A stretch of DNA of 64,000 bases from Actinoallomurus oryzae (GTDB lineage: Bacteria > Actinomycetota > Actinomycetes > Streptosporangiales > Streptosporangiaceae). Position numbers and translations under genes: made by a program. Shown in pieces: positions 41,574-50,625 of the stretch. Under the pieces are notes generated by a model. That model was not told the DNA's origin, ran no database searches, and worked only from the letters and a program-made list of their open reading frames with translations. Each line of letters starts with the position of its first letter. The first letter of the stretch is position 1. The stretch is taken from NCBI RefSeq assembly GCF_039541955.1, contig NZ_BAABHF010000045.1, positions 62,001 to 126,000 of the forward strand, read 5' to 3'.

Positions 41574-42477
41574 GGGTGTCGTGCGCGCCGGGGTCGGCGC
41601 GCAGGCGCGCGGCGTCCTGCCCGGGTGGGGCTCCGAACAGCCGCCGGTACTCGCGGCTGAACTGCGTGGGGCTGTCGTAGCCGACGAGATGTCCGACGCC
41701 GGCGACGTCACCGGGGCGGGCGACCAGCAGGGACCGTGCCTCCTGGAGCCGGATGCGTTTCTGGAACTGCAGGGGGCTCAGGGTCGTGACGGCGCGAAAG
41801 TGCCGGTGGAACGCGGACGGGCTCATCCCGGCCAGCCGGGCCAGGTCGGAGATCCGCATCGGCTCGGCGTAGTTGTCGCGTATCCACCGGATCGCGCGGC
41901 TGACATGGGACAGACCGCTGTCGGCGAGGCCGATCTGGCGGATCATGCCGCCGTGCGGGCCGGTGAGCAGCCGCCAGAGGATCTCCCGCTCGATCAGCGG
42001 GCCGAGCACGGATGCGTCCGCGGGGTGGTCGAGCAGTCGCAGGAGTCGTGTCACGGCGTCGAGCAGCTCGGGCCGGACGGCGCCGGTCGCGATCGCGGGC
42101 GCACCGGTCGTGAACCTGGGCCACCGTCCGGGCGGGGTCTCGAGCAGCAGCGGGGCGATGGCTTCGGGCCGCAGGACCAGCCCCAGGCCCAGCGACGGGG
42201 AGTGCGGGCCGGTGTCGAGGAAGTGGCCGGTGACGGGCAGGTCGGCGGTGACCACGAGAAACTGCCCCGCCCGGTACTCGAACACCTGGTCGCCGAGCAG
42301 GAGACGCTTGCCGCCCTGGGCCATGACGACCAGCAGCGGCTCGGTCAGTGAATAGTCCGGCCGCGCCGCCTCCACCTTCGACAGCAGCAACCCGTCGATC
42401 GACGTCCGCAGATCCGGCCGAGCGTGCGTCGCGATGAGACGGCGGATCTCGTCCAGGACGTCGGGGGTGGCGTGCAC
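41560..42477 (-). CDS. AraC-family regulator with N-terminal cupin (AraC_N)
   Basis: A 305-aa regulator. The N-terminal cupin has LTEPLLVVMAQGGKRLLLGDQVFEYRAGQFLVVTADLPVTGHF, the AraC_N form common in aldo-keto reductase-linked regulators. Two HTHs are in the C-terminus: MRISDLARLAGMSPSAFHRHFRAVTTLSPLQFQK and VAGVGHLVGYDSPTQFSREYRRLFGAPP. GTG 42477 is the likely start. It is divergent from the aldo/keto reductase gene 42631 and likely controls it. Its last four codons lie in a 15-bp tandem repeat. Confidence 0.93.
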   Translation of the reverse strand: MHATPDVLDEIRRLIATHARPDLRTSIDGLLLSKVEAARPDYSLTEPLLVVMAQGGKRLLLGDQVFEYRAGQFLVVTADLPVTGHFLDTGPHSPSLGLGLVLRPEAIAPLLLETPPGRWPRFTTGAPAIATGAVRPELLDAVTRLLRLLDHPADASVLGPLIEREILWRLLTGPHGGMIRQIGLADSGLSHVSRAIRWIRDNYAEPMRISDLARLAGMSPSAFHRHFRAVTTLSPLQFQKRIRLQEARSLLVARPGDVAGVGHLVGYDSPTQFSREYRRLFGAPPGQDAARLRADPGAHDTRHLP

Positions 42478-42630
42478 ACCTCACGGAACCACGAAGGAAC
42501 CCATGAGGCAAGACCGATCGAAGCGAGATCGGCAGGATCAGGCAAGAGCCGACGCGGATCGGCCTACCGCGGACCGCCGGGCGCGCGTTTCGATGATCGG
42601 GACCATTCCGTACGCCACAGGAGCACGCTC

Positions 42631-43713
42631 ATGCCGCTCGATCACTACGTCACGCTCGGCCGGTCAGGACTGCGGGTCAGCCCGTTCGCCCTCGGCGCGA
42701 TGACCTTCGGAGAGGATCCCGGAGCCGCCGGATGCAGCGTCGAGGAGTCCGAGAGGATCCTGGCGACCTACCTGGACCGCGGCGGGAACTTCATCGACAC
42801 CGCGAACTTCTACACCAACGGCCACTCGGAGAAGATCCTGGGTGACTTCTTCGCCGCCCGGCCGGGGCGGCGTGAGCACGTCGTGCTGGCGTCGAAGTTC
42901 TTCGCCAACCTCTTCCCCGGCGACCCCAACGGCGGCGGTGCCGGCCGCTCATCGATCACCGCCCAGCTCGACCAGACCCTGCGCCGGCTGCGGACCGACT
43001 ACCTCGACCTGTACTGGTTGCACAATTGGGACCGGAACACTCCGATCGAGGAGACCCTTCGCTGCCTCGACGACCTTGTCCGGGCCGGAAAGATCCGCTA
43101 CGTGGGCTTCTCCAACACGCCGGCCTGGGTCACCGCCCAGGCCCAGACCACGGCGCTGCTCAGAGGCTGGACGCCGCTCGTCGCGATGCAGGTCGAGTAC
43201 TCGCTGCTGGCCCGTACCGTCGAGGGCGAACTCGCCCCGCTCGCACGCGACCAGGGCATGGCGCTGGTCGCCTGGAGCCCGCTGAAGAACGGCTTCCTGT
43301 CCGGCAAGTACCGGCGCGGCACCCAGGTCACCGACTCGGCCCGCACCGCCTACGTCGGCGGCCCCGGTGAGGACGAGTACACCGTCATCGACGCCGTCGC
43401 CGCGGTCGCCGACGAGCTCGGGAATACCTCGGCGGCGGTGTCGCTGGCCTGGCTCCGCGCCCGTGAAGGCACGGTCGTGCCCATCGTCGGCGCCCGCCGC
43501 GTGGACCACCTGGAGGACAACCTCGCCGGCCTGGAGGTCGCCCTCACCCCCGAACACCTCCACCTGCTCGACGAGGTGTCGGCTCCCACTTTGAACTACC
43601 CGGCGCCGATGCACGGCGCGCTGCGGGCGATGCTGCAGTTCGCGGGGACCACCGTCGACGGTGAACCGTCCTCCGTGTATCCGCCACTGGTGCAGAGTGA
43701 GGTCCGGTACTGA
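42631..43713 (+). CDS. Aldo/keto reductase
   Basis: A 360-aa NADPH-dependent reductase (AKR, YajO/Kv-beta-like group). Catalytic positions: Asp in NFIDTANFYTNG, Lys in LASKFFANL, His in YWLHNWDRN. The cofactor region has SLAWLRAREGTVVPIVGARRVDHLEDNLAGLEV. Start ATG 42631 follows CAGGAGCACGCTC. It is divergent from the AraC gene, and a hairpin CCGATC/GATCGG (42514-42532) sits in the shared promoter. Substrate unknown. Confidence 0.94.
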   Translation: MPLDHYVTLGRSGLRVSPFALGAMTFGEDPGAAGCSVEESERILATYLDRGGNFIDTANFYTNGHSEKILGDFFAARPGRREHVVLASKFFANLFPGDPNGGGAGRSSITAQLDQTLRRLRTDYLDLYWLHNWDRNTPIEETLRCLDDLVRAGKIRYVGFSNTPAWVTAQAQTTALLRGWTPLVAMQVEYSLLARTVEGELAPLARDQGMALVAWSPLKNGFLSGKYRRGTQVTDSARTAYVGGPGEDEYTVIDAVAAVADELGNTSAAVSLAWLRAREGTVVPIVGARRVDHLEDNLAGLEVALTPEHLHLLDEVSAPTLNYPAPMHGALRAMLQFAGTTVDGEPSSVYPPLVQSEVRY

Positions 43714-43730
43714 ACCACGGAAGGGCGAAC

Positions 43731-44318
43731 ATGGACGGGCGGAAGGCTGTCGGGTGGTCCGACGCGATGTGGCTCAACCCGCCGCAGCGCGCCGAGGAGG
43801 ACGGGGGCGCGCTGCTGGTCACGACCCGGCGCGAGAGCGACTTCTGGCGGACGACGAGCTACGGCTTCGTACGGGACGACGGGCACGCTCTGCTCACCGG
43901 TTTCCCGCCCGGGTCCGCGGTCGAGGTGGAGTTCGTGGCGCGGTTCGAGGAGCTGTACGACCAGGCCGGGCTCATGGTCCGGGTCGACGCGCAGAACTGG
44001 ATCAAGGCCGGGATCGAGCTCAGTGACGGGTTGCCGCAGCTCGGGGCCGTCGTGACACGCGGGGTCTCGGACTGGTCGGTGGCGCCCGTACCCGAGTGGT
44101 CCGGGCGCCGGGTCACCGTACGGGCGAGCCGGGCCGGTGACGCGGTCACGGTACGGGCACGCTGCGAGGACGAGCCCTGGCGGATGGTACGGCTCGCGCC
44201 GCTCGACCCGGACGCGACGGCGGCGGCCGGGCCGTTCTGCTGTTCACCCCAGCGCGAGGGCCTGACCGTCCGGTTCACCGGATTCGTCCTTGGGTCGGCC
44301 GACGCCGCCCTGCACTGA
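43731..44318 (+). CDS. DUF1349 (regulation of enolase-like) protein
   Basis: A 195-aa protein of the DUF1349 beta-jellyroll family: GALLVTTRRESDFWRTTSYGFVRDDGHALLTGF, AVEVEFVARFEELYDQAGLMVRVDAQNWIKAGIELSDGLPQLGAVVTRGVSDWSVAP, then CCSPQREGLTVRFTGF. The fold is lectin-like; molecular function is not established. It follows the aldo/keto reductase by 17 bases and is probably in one transcript. ATG 43731 is preceded by GGAAGGG. Confidence 0.92.
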   Translation: MDGRKAVGWSDAMWLNPPQRAEEDGGALLVTTRRESDFWRTTSYGFVRDDGHALLTGFPPGSAVEVEFVARFEELYDQAGLMVRVDAQNWIKAGIELSDGLPQLGAVVTRGVSDWSVAPVPEWSGRRVTVRASRAGDAVTVRARCEDEPWRMVRLAPLDPDATAAAGPFCCSPQREGLTVRFTGFVLGSADAALH

Positions 44319-44337
44319 CGCTCCCGGCCAAGTACAG

Positions 44338-45969
44338 CTAGCTGTGATCGTGCAAGGTGATCACGGACGCCTCGCCGGCCGCGACGGTCACGGTCATCCT
44401 GCGGCCGTGGATGCGCTCGGCCGTGGGGTGGAATCCCGGCCAGCTCCCGTCGGCGGCGACCTGACGGCCGTCGACCCGTACCTGCGGCGCGTCGAGCGTC
44501 CGGCCGGCGCCGGACGGATCGTAGGGGGTCATCCGGTCGATCAGTGCGGTGGAGCCGGGCGCGGACACGGTGAGCGTCACCGGGTGGTCGCCCTTGTTGA
44601 TGAGGAACAGCCGCCTCTCGCCGGACTCGCCCTCGACGCGCCAGGCCTTGACCTGCGCCGCGGCCGGGTCGTTCGCGGTCACGGGCACCGGGCGCAGCCC
44701 GGTGCCGCCCTGCGCGAACCGGCCGAACACCAGGGCGGCGTAGTACAGCGGCGCCGCCGTCGGCGCGCCCATGGCGGGGGTGACGTCGTAGTCGATCGCG
44801 TTGTAGTAGCCGTTGCCCTCCTCCGGCGCGAAGAACGCGCGTACCTCGGCGTTGTGGAAGTTGACCCCCACGGCGGCGGTACCGCACGTGGCGTTCGCCG
44901 CGGGGTCGGCCGGGGGCTGCGGGCAGGCGGCGTGGAACATCAGGTCGAGCCCGTACGCCGCGGAGGCCGCGACGTTGCTCACGCCGTCCGCGCCGCGTCC
45001 CGCCGCGGTGTTCGTCTCTTCGAGGCGGTAGCCGAGACCGTGGCGGCGCGCCTCGCCCGCGTGGGTGTAGACCTGGTAGTCCAGGCTGGCCAGGTGCTCG
45101 TCGGAGAGCAGGGCGCCGATGCTCGGGCAGCGGTACGGCTTGTTCGGGCAGGTGCGCGCCAGCGGATAGAAGTGGTCGCTCGCGTACGCGCCGAACGCTC
45201 CCGCCCGTGCTCGCATCGGCGGCGCGGCCGTGTCGAGGATCCGCGGCCAGTCCCAGAAGAAGCGCGTCGGCACGGCCCGCTGGTCGATGTCCTGCCAGGG
45301 CAGGATGTCCTCGCTGGTGTTGGGGACGATCAGCGGGAGGGGACCCGTGACGTCCGGGTCGGCGTACTCGCTCAGGTCGTGCAGGTAGGCGTCGACGTCG
45401 GAGTGGTAGGACAGGTCCGGCTCGTTGCCGAGCTCGATGCCGGCGATGTCCCGTTCCGCGCCGGCGAAGGCCGGTTCGACGCCCTGCCGGACGAACGCGC
45501 GGGCGTGGTCGGGGCCGACGAACGGCCGCGACGCGCTGGGCGGCGCCATCGCCGTGCCGAGGACGACGCCCCACGACGGCGTGCGGCTCCGGCCGTTCAC
45601 CGCGTCGAGCGTGGAGCGGATGGCGCGCAGATCCGTCGGCGTGATCACCTGGTTGGTGTCGGGCGCGTCCGGTTCGAACGGCATGAGGTCCTGGGACGAG
45701 CCGCCGATGCGCAGCACGCCCGTGCCGAGGTTGCCCAGCAGCTTCGCGAACGCCGGTCGGGCGGCCGGCCCCATGTACCGCTCGATCAGCGACCATTCAA
45801 CGCTGAAGCCGACGAAATGGCGCGGGATGCCGCCCTGGTTCTGGTGCGCGGGGTCGAGGGTCACCGACGCCTGCGGCGGTGACGACGCCGCGGCAGCGCT
45901 CGTGACGGGCTGGGCGACGAGCGCGGCGGCGGCCAGTGCCGCCGCCACGCGGGCGGTTCGAACCTTCAT
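44338..45969 (-). CDS. Secreted GH79-like glycosidase
   Basis: A 543-aa secreted protein: Sec signal peptide (MKVRTARVAAALAAAALVA, cleaved near residue 27), then a clan GH-A barrel with GVLRIGGSSQDLMPF, acid/base Glu183 in GIELGNEPDLSY and nucleophile Glu318 in LEETNTAAG, and a C-terminal beta domain (VKAWRVEGESGERRLFLINKGDHPVTLTV). The NEP and ETN pattern matches GH79 (beta-glucuronidase, heparanase-like). The substrate is probably a uronic-acid-bearing polysaccharide, but this is inference. An operator (46087-46100) lies upstream. ATG 45969 follows GAGAGGG; open sequence to 46047 is before it. Confidence 0.85.
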   Translation of the reverse strand: MKVRTARVAAALAAAALVAQPVTSAAAASSPPQASVTLDPAHQNQGGIPRHFVGFSVEWSLIERYMGPAARPAFAKLLGNLGTGVLRIGGSSQDLMPFEPDAPDTNQVITPTDLRAIRSTLDAVNGRSRTPSWGVVLGTAMAPPSASRPFVGPDHARAFVRQGVEPAFAGAERDIAGIELGNEPDLSYHSDVDAYLHDLSEYADPDVTGPLPLIVPNTSEDILPWQDIDQRAVPTRFFWDWPRILDTAAPPMRARAGAFGAYASDHFYPLARTCPNKPYRCPSIGALLSDEHLASLDYQVYTHAGEARRHGLGYRLEETNTAAGRGADGVSNVAASAAYGLDLMFHAACPQPPADPAANATCGTAAVGVNFHNAEVRAFFAPEEGNGYYNAIDYDVTPAMGAPTAAPLYYAALVFGRFAQGGTGLRPVPVTANDPAAAQVKAWRVEGESGERRLFLINKGDHPVTLTVSAPGSTALIDRMTPYDPSGAGRTLDAPQVRVDGRQVAADGSWPGFHPTAERIHGRRMTVTVAAGEASVITLHDHS

Positions 45970-46086
45970 CGGTCCCTCTCGGCGTCGACGACGAGGCGGG
46001 CGGTGACCGGCGCACCGAACGCGATCCGTGTGGCCAGGCAGCGCCAAGGGCTCACAGTCATGGCACTCCTCCCGAGGTCAGCTCTG

Positions 46087-46100
46087 AGAAACCGGTTTCT
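46087..46100. promoter_or_regulatory. LacI-type operator before the first GH79-like gene
   Basis: Perfect 14-bp palindrome AGAAACCGGTTTCT, 118 bases before the glycosidase start and directly after the lacI gene end. The same 14 bases occur at 47387-47400. Confidence 0.9.
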
Positions 46101-46191
46101 GGTGAGGCAGTCCAGCACCGATCACCGAAGCGGTCAATAGCCGCCTGGGATTCGAGTGCCCACACCGAGCGGGCGACGCGTACGGCCGGGT

Positions 46192-47271
46192 TCAGCTCCC
46201 CGCGTGCTCCCCGGCGGTGATCGTCGCGCCCGAAGCGATCTTCCCGACGGCGTCCTCCGCCGTGTCGATCGCCTTGCCCGTGGACTCTCGTACGACGAGG
46301 GTCGGCTCCAGGCGGACCGACGCGCTCGTCCCTCGGTCGCCGAGCCGGTCTCGCAGGACCTCCCAGCTTCTCCGGCCCAGCTCGGCCTTGGGGAGGCGGA
46401 CGGTCGTCAGCGCCGGATGGACGAAGTCGGCGGCGGGGATGTCGTCGAAGCCCACCACCGACATCTCCGCCGGAACCGCGACGCCGAGCGTACGGAGCCG
46501 GGCGAGCGCCCCGAACGCGACCAGGTCGTTGAAGCAGATGATGGCCGTGGCACCGGCCTCGGCCGCCGCGGCGGCCGAGGCGTAGCCCTCCTGGCTCTTC
46601 GAGCCGGTCGGGATCACCACCGCGTCGGGCAGGCTCCGCTCCAGCGCGTGCAGCCGGTCGGCGTTCGACGACGAGGACGGCGGCCCGGCCAGGTAGGCGA
46701 TCCGGCGGTGCCCGAGCTCGCCCAGGTGCGCGATGACCGCCTGCATCCCCCGGCCTGAGTCGATCATGACGGAGGCGGTCAGCGGCGGGTCGGCCAGCCG
46801 GTTGGTGCACACCATCGGCAGCCCCTTGCGGACGACGCGGCGCAGGTCCGCGATTCGAGCGCGAGGAGAGCACAGGACCAGGCCGTCCACCCGGCGGGAG
46901 ACGTCCTGGATCAGGCGCAGCTCCGCCTCGGGGTCCTCGTCCGAGTCCGCGACCACGACGCTGAACCCGTCGTTGCCGGCCGCGACCGTCAGCGCCTTGA
47001 CCACCTCGGGGAAGAACGGGTTGGCGAGGTCGGGGACGACGACGCCGACCGTCTGGCTCGCCCCGCGGGCCAGACCCTGCGCGATGGCGCTCGGGTGGTA
47101 GCCGAGGCGGCGGCTGACCTGGCGGACGCGTCCGGCCAGGACCGGATCCACGGTGTCCTGGCCGTTGAGGACCCGTGACACGGTGGCACGCGAGACGCCG
47201 GCCTTCTCGGCGACGTCGGCGATGGTCACCCGGCGCCCGCCGGCACCGGACGGATCGCGTTTCGTGGGCAC
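46192..47271 (-). CDS. LacI-family repressor of the GH79-like genes
   Basis: A 359-aa regulator: HTH VTIADVAEKAGVSRATVSRVLNGQDTVDPVLAGRV, hinge SAIAQGLARGASQTVGVVVPDLANPFFPEVV, and a binding domain with CFNDLVAFGALARLRTLGVAVPAEMSVVGFDDIPAADFVHPALTTVRLP. It lies between two identical palindromes (46087-46100 and 47387-47400), each in front of a secreted glycosidase, so it most likely represses both. GTG 47271 is the first start that fits; a longer open frame to 47346 covers promoter sequence. Confidence 0.94.
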   Translation of the reverse strand: MPTKRDPSGAGGRRVTIADVAEKAGVSRATVSRVLNGQDTVDPVLAGRVRQVSRRLGYHPSAIAQGLARGASQTVGVVVPDLANPFFPEVVKALTVAAGNDGFSVVVADSDEDPEAELRLIQDVSRRVDGLVLCSPRARIADLRRVVRKGLPMVCTNRLADPPLTASVMIDSGRGMQAVIAHLGELGHRRIAYLAGPPSSSSNADRLHALERSLPDAVVIPTGSKSQEGYASAAAAAEAGATAIICFNDLVAFGALARLRTLGVAVPAEMSVVGFDDIPAADFVHPALTTVRLPKAELGRRSWEVLRDRLGDRGTSASVRLEPTLVVRESTGKAIDTAEDAVGKIASGATITAGEHAGS

Positions 47272-47386
47272 ACGCCAACGGTAACCGCAGACGGCACGGC
47301 GCGGACCAGCGCTCACCGGCGAGGGACGCCCTCGCGATCCGGTCATCTATTGACGTTCGGTGCGAACGGTGCTGAACTGCACCACC

Positions 47387-47400
47387 AGAAACCGGTTTCT
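47387..47400. promoter_or_regulatory. LacI-type operator before the second GH79-like gene
   Basis: AGAAACCGGTTTCT, identical to 46087-46100. It lies 55 bases before the glycosidase ATG and 116 bases upstream of the lacI start, so it may serve both divergent genes. Confidence 0.9.
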
Positions 47401-47454
47401 CGGGGCTGACCTCCTGAATCAAGACGGCGGCGATAGGACATTGGGAGCCTGCAG

Positions 47455-49095
47455 ATGGTGAGAGAAATCGTAGGTCGTCGCGGTACGGGCGGGATCGTAC
47501 GGCGATCTCTGTCGGCGGTCGGGCTGGCGACCGCGCTGGCGACGGCGTGCGCGGTGGCGGCGCCGGCCGCTTCGGCCGACCCCACCGCGATCACACTGAC
47601 TCCGAAGGGCGCCCCGGACCTCGGGGCGGTCACCGGCGAGAACCTGGGCTTCTCCGTCGAGTCGGCCGACCTCGCGCACGGGTTCTTGACCAAGCCGCGG
47701 ATGTCGCAGTGGCTCAAGACGCTCGGCCGGCACGGCGTGCTGCGGCTGGGCGGCTATTCGATGGATCTGGTCTGGCCCGCGTTCGGCGACTACCGTGACG
47801 CCCCCACGCCTCCGGAGGCGATCGGCGGCCGGGTGGACCGGCCCGACCTCGTCCGGCTGAAGGCCCTGCTGCGCGACAGCGGCTGGAAGGCCACCCTCGG
47901 CGTGCCGCTGAAGAAGATCATCGATCCTTCCAAGATCAAGAACCCCACCAAGGACCCGTCCCCGCCGGTGACGCTGGACCAGGCCGTCGCCGAGGTGAAG
48001 GCGGCGCACGAGATCCTCGGCGACGACCTGCTGGCCGTGGAGGTCGGCAACGAGTACGACAACGTCACGACGCTGACCCCGGCCGAGTACTACGCGACGA
48101 TGAAGAAGTACTACGCGGCGATCAAGCAGGCGGTCCCGCACGCGAACATCAAGGTCACCGGGCCGTCGGCGAACACCGCGAAGACCAACACCCAGCTCGA
48201 CGGGTTCGTGTCCGCCGTGCAGGCCGACACGGGCGGCGACCCGCGGCAGATGATCGCCGAGTTCACCAACCACCTGTACCCGCAGAGCCACTGCGGTTCG
48301 TCGAACGCCACGATCGCGGGGTTGCTGTCACCGAGCACCTACGTCACCGACCGGAACAAGCTGACCGGCATCATGGACATCACCGGCCGCCTGAACAGCG
48401 GGATACCCGCGGTGATCAATGAGTCCAACAGCGCGTCCTGCAGCGGCCAGCCCGGGGTCAGCGACGCCTACGCGACCAGCCTGTGGTCGCTGGACTACCT
48501 CCTGCAGACCGCCCAGAGCCGCGTCTCCCAGCTGCAGTTCCACACCAACACCGCGGCGGTCTGCGGCGACTTCCAACCGCGCGACTCGAAGGACTACCCG
48601 ATCTCCTACCGGTACTACGGGGCGTTCTGCGCCGCGGACCGGCACGCGCTGGACTCGAACCGGCTGTCGGCCACGCCGCTGTACTACGGGCTGTGGGCGT
48701 TCCACCAGGTTCCGGAGGGCAGGTTCCTCGACGTCGGCCTGCCGGACACCGCGCTGTCACAGCTGCGCGCGTACGCGGTCGAGAACCCGAACGGCGGGCT
48801 GACGATGGTCCTGATCAACATCCAGGACCCGGCCGCCTCGACCGGCGACGACGACGTGACGGTGAATCTGCCGTCCGCCTACCGCCGCGGCCAGGCGGTG
48901 ACACTGCGGACCTCCGCTTCGGACGGCCTGGCCTCCCTGGACGCCTCCGCCATCAGGCTCGGCGGCCGTACGATCTCCGACCGCGGCGTCCCGTCCGGCC
49001 GGCCGGAGGCCACCCCGGTGCGGGTCTCCGATGGCAGGTCGACCGTCACGGTGGCGCCGGGCACCGCTCAGATCATCACCTTCTCCGCACGCTGA
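47455..49095 (+). CDS. Secreted GH79-like glycosidase (second)
   Basis: A 546-aa secreted protein with a long signal peptide (hydrophobic GLATALATACAVAAPAASA, cleaved near residue 41). GVLRLGGYSMDLVWPAF, acid/base Glu200 in AVEVGNEYDN and nucleophile Glu323 in AVINESNSASC mirror the first enzyme, followed by LMQFHTN-like and beta-domain parts (YAVENPNGGLTMVLINIQDP). The two enzymes share order of motifs but differ strongly in between, so they likely cut different bonds of the same polymer. ATG 47455 with a weak site; GTG 47458 is an alternative. Controlled by the LacI site at 47387-47400. Confidence 0.85.
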   Translation: MVREIVGRRGTGGIVRRSLSAVGLATALATACAVAAPAASADPTAITLTPKGAPDLGAVTGENLGFSVESADLAHGFLTKPRMSQWLKTLGRHGVLRLGGYSMDLVWPAFGDYRDAPTPPEAIGGRVDRPDLVRLKALLRDSGWKATLGVPLKKIIDPSKIKNPTKDPSPPVTLDQAVAEVKAAHEILGDDLLAVEVGNEYDNVTTLTPAEYYATMKKYYAAIKQAVPHANIKVTGPSANTAKTNTQLDGFVSAVQADTGGDPRQMIAEFTNHLYPQSHCGSSNATIAGLLSPSTYVTDRNKLTGIMDITGRLNSGIPAVINESNSASCSGQPGVSDAYATSLWSLDYLLQTAQSRVSQLQFHTNTAAVCGDFQPRDSKDYPISYRYYGAFCAADRHALDSNRLSATPLYYGLWAFHQVPEGRFLDVGLPDTALSQLRAYAVENPNGGLTMVLINIQDPAASTGDDDVTVNLPSAYRRGQAVTLRTSASDGLASLDASAIRLGGRTISDRGVPSGRPEATPVRVSDGRSTVTVAPGTAQIITFSAR

Positions 49096-49121
49096 CCTGA
49101 CAAGCGCCTGGAGACGGGCGG

Positions 49122-49154
49122 CGGCCGGGGCGTTCCCGACCGCCGCCCCGGCCG
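49122..49154. terminator. Hairpin terminator between convergent genes
   Basis: CGGCCGGGGCG (49122-49132) pairs with CGCCCCGGCCG (49144-49154) around an 11-nt loop, 27 bases after the glycosidase stop and 31 before the phosphorylase stop; it may serve both. Confidence 0.75.
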
Positions 49155-49184
49155 GGGTACTGCTCGGCCCGCCGCTTCCCTCGT

Positions 49185-49940
49185 TCACAGGCGGGTGGCC
49201 GTTTCGGCGGCGAGCGCGAAGAGCTCCGGGCGTACGGCGGCCGTCGTCCACGCGCGGTGGTCCCAGGCCTCGCCGCTCACGTCGTCGCCCGCGTAGAGGT
49301 ACTGGACGAAGCGCACGCCGCGGAAGGTCGCGACGGCGAGGAACGCGGCGGTCTCCATCTCGACCGTCACGCAGCCCTCCTCGCGGCGCGCTCGTACGCG
49401 GGCCGGGGTCTCGCGGAACGGGGCGTCCGTCGTCCAGGTCGTTCCCGTGACGTGGGGGACGTCGTGTGCGGCGAGCGTGGCCACGGCGGTCTCCACGGCG
49501 GCCGGGTCGGCGCGGACCAGGCGGGACGGCTCGGCGTAGTGGTAGGAGGTGCCCTCGTCGCGTACGGCGGCGTCCGGCACGACGACGTGGCCGAGCGCCA
49601 GGCCGGGCCGTACGGCGCCCGCCCCACCGCAGGCCACGAAGTACCGTCCGCCGGCGGCGATCGCCTTCTCGAAGTGCTGTACGGCCAGCGGCGCGCCGAC
49701 GCCGGGGTGGAAGACCGCGACCGGGACACCGTCGTGGACGATCCGGTAGATCGCGTGGCCGCCCAGTTCGCGGGAGTACGCGCCGATGCGCCGCGCGCCG
49801 TACGTCTCCGGGAGGCCCTCGACGACCTCGGGGAAGAAGCACATCACCACGCGCTCCGGCAGTGGTTCGCTCAGCGGAGGAGGGGTCGGCGGGACCAGCC
49901 CGTCACCGCTCGGATCGAACTCCGTCAGTGGAATGTCCAT
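49185..49940 (-). CDS. Nucleoside phosphorylase (PNP/UDP family)
   Basis: A 251-aa cytoplasmic enzyme. Motifs: PERVVMCFFPEVVEGL, GVGAPLAVQHFEKAIAAGGRYFVACGGAGAV (phosphate-side loop), VEMETAAFLAVATFRGVRFVQYLYAGDD (ribose/base site VEMETAA). It is of the uridine-phosphorylase or related type; the base specificity is not clear. ATG 49940 is preceded by GGGGGGAG. Its first codons (LTEFDPSGD) reappear as a remnant at 50566-50600, evidence of an old tandem duplication. Confidence 0.88.
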   Translation of the reverse strand: MDIPLTEFDPSGDGLVPPTPPPLSEPLPERVVMCFFPEVVEGLPETYGARRIGAYSRELGGHAIYRIVHDGVPVAVFHPGVGAPLAVQHFEKAIAAGGRYFVACGGAGAVRPGLALGHVVVPDAAVRDEGTSYHYAEPSRLVRADPAAVETAVATLAAHDVPHVTGTTWTTDAPFRETPARVRARREEGCVTVEMETAAFLAVATFRGVRFVQYLYAGDDVSGEAWDHRAWTTAAVRPELFALAAETATRL

Positions 49941-49995
49941 CGCGCTCCCCCCGCCACCGGTTCGCCACACCGGGGAGGTCATGTAAAGGTCTCCA

Positions 49996-50571
49996 TCAGT
50001 TCGTCCGATCCGGTCGGCGTTCGTTTCCGACCGCGCGGCTGCCGGCGCGGTTTCGGGCGATGTTCCGTATCTTCCGTGTGCGGCCCGTTTCGGTGAGCAT
50101 GGCGAGTACCGCCGGTGAGGTCGATTCCGTTGCGATCTTGCGCTGCATCCAGTCCGTGAGCCCGGCCAGCTCGGTGGCGGCCGGAGTACGGCCGGCCAGG
50201 ATGGTCAGGTAGACCGTCCAGTCGTGGATTCGACGGTGCAGGAAGCCGCGGTGCCCATCCGCCATGAGCCGATCCATCTCCGGCGTCAGTCCGGCCGCCC
50301 ACCGCCGGAACTCGGCCGGGTCATCCGTCTTCATCGCGATGCCGTCCACGAGTGCGACAACCGCCGTCTTGGCCACCGACCCCTCGGGGTCGCGCAGGAT
50401 CGTCGAGACGACCTCCCGGTCACGGTCACGGCTCCGTGCGGCGGCGAGCACCGAGAGAACCCTGAGATACGCGGAGCAGCGCACGTGCTCGTCCTCGATG
50501 GCCCTGTCGACGTCCACGTCGACGACGTCGGCATCGGCGAGCAATTCGGTCAGGTCGGCGCGCAGCGTCAC
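49996..50571 (-). CDS. Hypothetical 191-aa protein
   Basis: I do not recognise it. It is helical and charged: DVVDVDVDRAIEDEHVRCSAYLRVLSVLAAARSRDRDREVVSTIL, VAKTAVVALVDGIAMKTDDPAEFRRWAAGL, then LHRRIHDWTVYLTILAG. This could be a HEAT-like or immunity-type helical fold, but nothing supports more. The GTG at 50571 falls inside a remnant of the phosphorylase gene, so the N-terminus may be new or wrongly placed. The stop is followed by ATGGAGACCTTTACATGA, a sequence also found after the small ORF at 50626. Confidence 0.6.
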   Translation of the reverse strand: MTLRADLTELLADADVVDVDVDRAIEDEHVRCSAYLRVLSVLAAARSRDRDREVVSTILRDPEGSVAKTAVVALVDGIAMKTDDPAEFRRWAAGLTPEMDRLMADGHRGFLHRRIHDWTVYLTILAGRTPAATELAGLTDWMQRKIATESTSPAVLAMLTETGRTRKIRNIARNRAGSRAVGNERRPDRTN

Positions 50572-50625
50572 CGCTCGGATCGAACTCCGTCAGCAGAACG
50601 CCTCGGGGTCATGTGAAGGTCTCCA
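50566..50625 (-). repeat. Remnant of duplicated phosphorylase 5' region
   Basis: On the minus strand, ATGGAGACCTTCACATGACC and CTGACGGAGTTCGATCCGAG (with CGGTGAC after it) match the region before and at the start of the phosphorylase gene (49909-49997), with about 40 bases missing between them. The same left-side bases follow both the 48-aa and the 191-aa ORFs. Confidence 0.7.

Noticed and set aside
48328..48705. Minus-strand frame within the second GH79-like gene.
   Set aside because: Val/Gly/Arg-rich shadow with no start signal.
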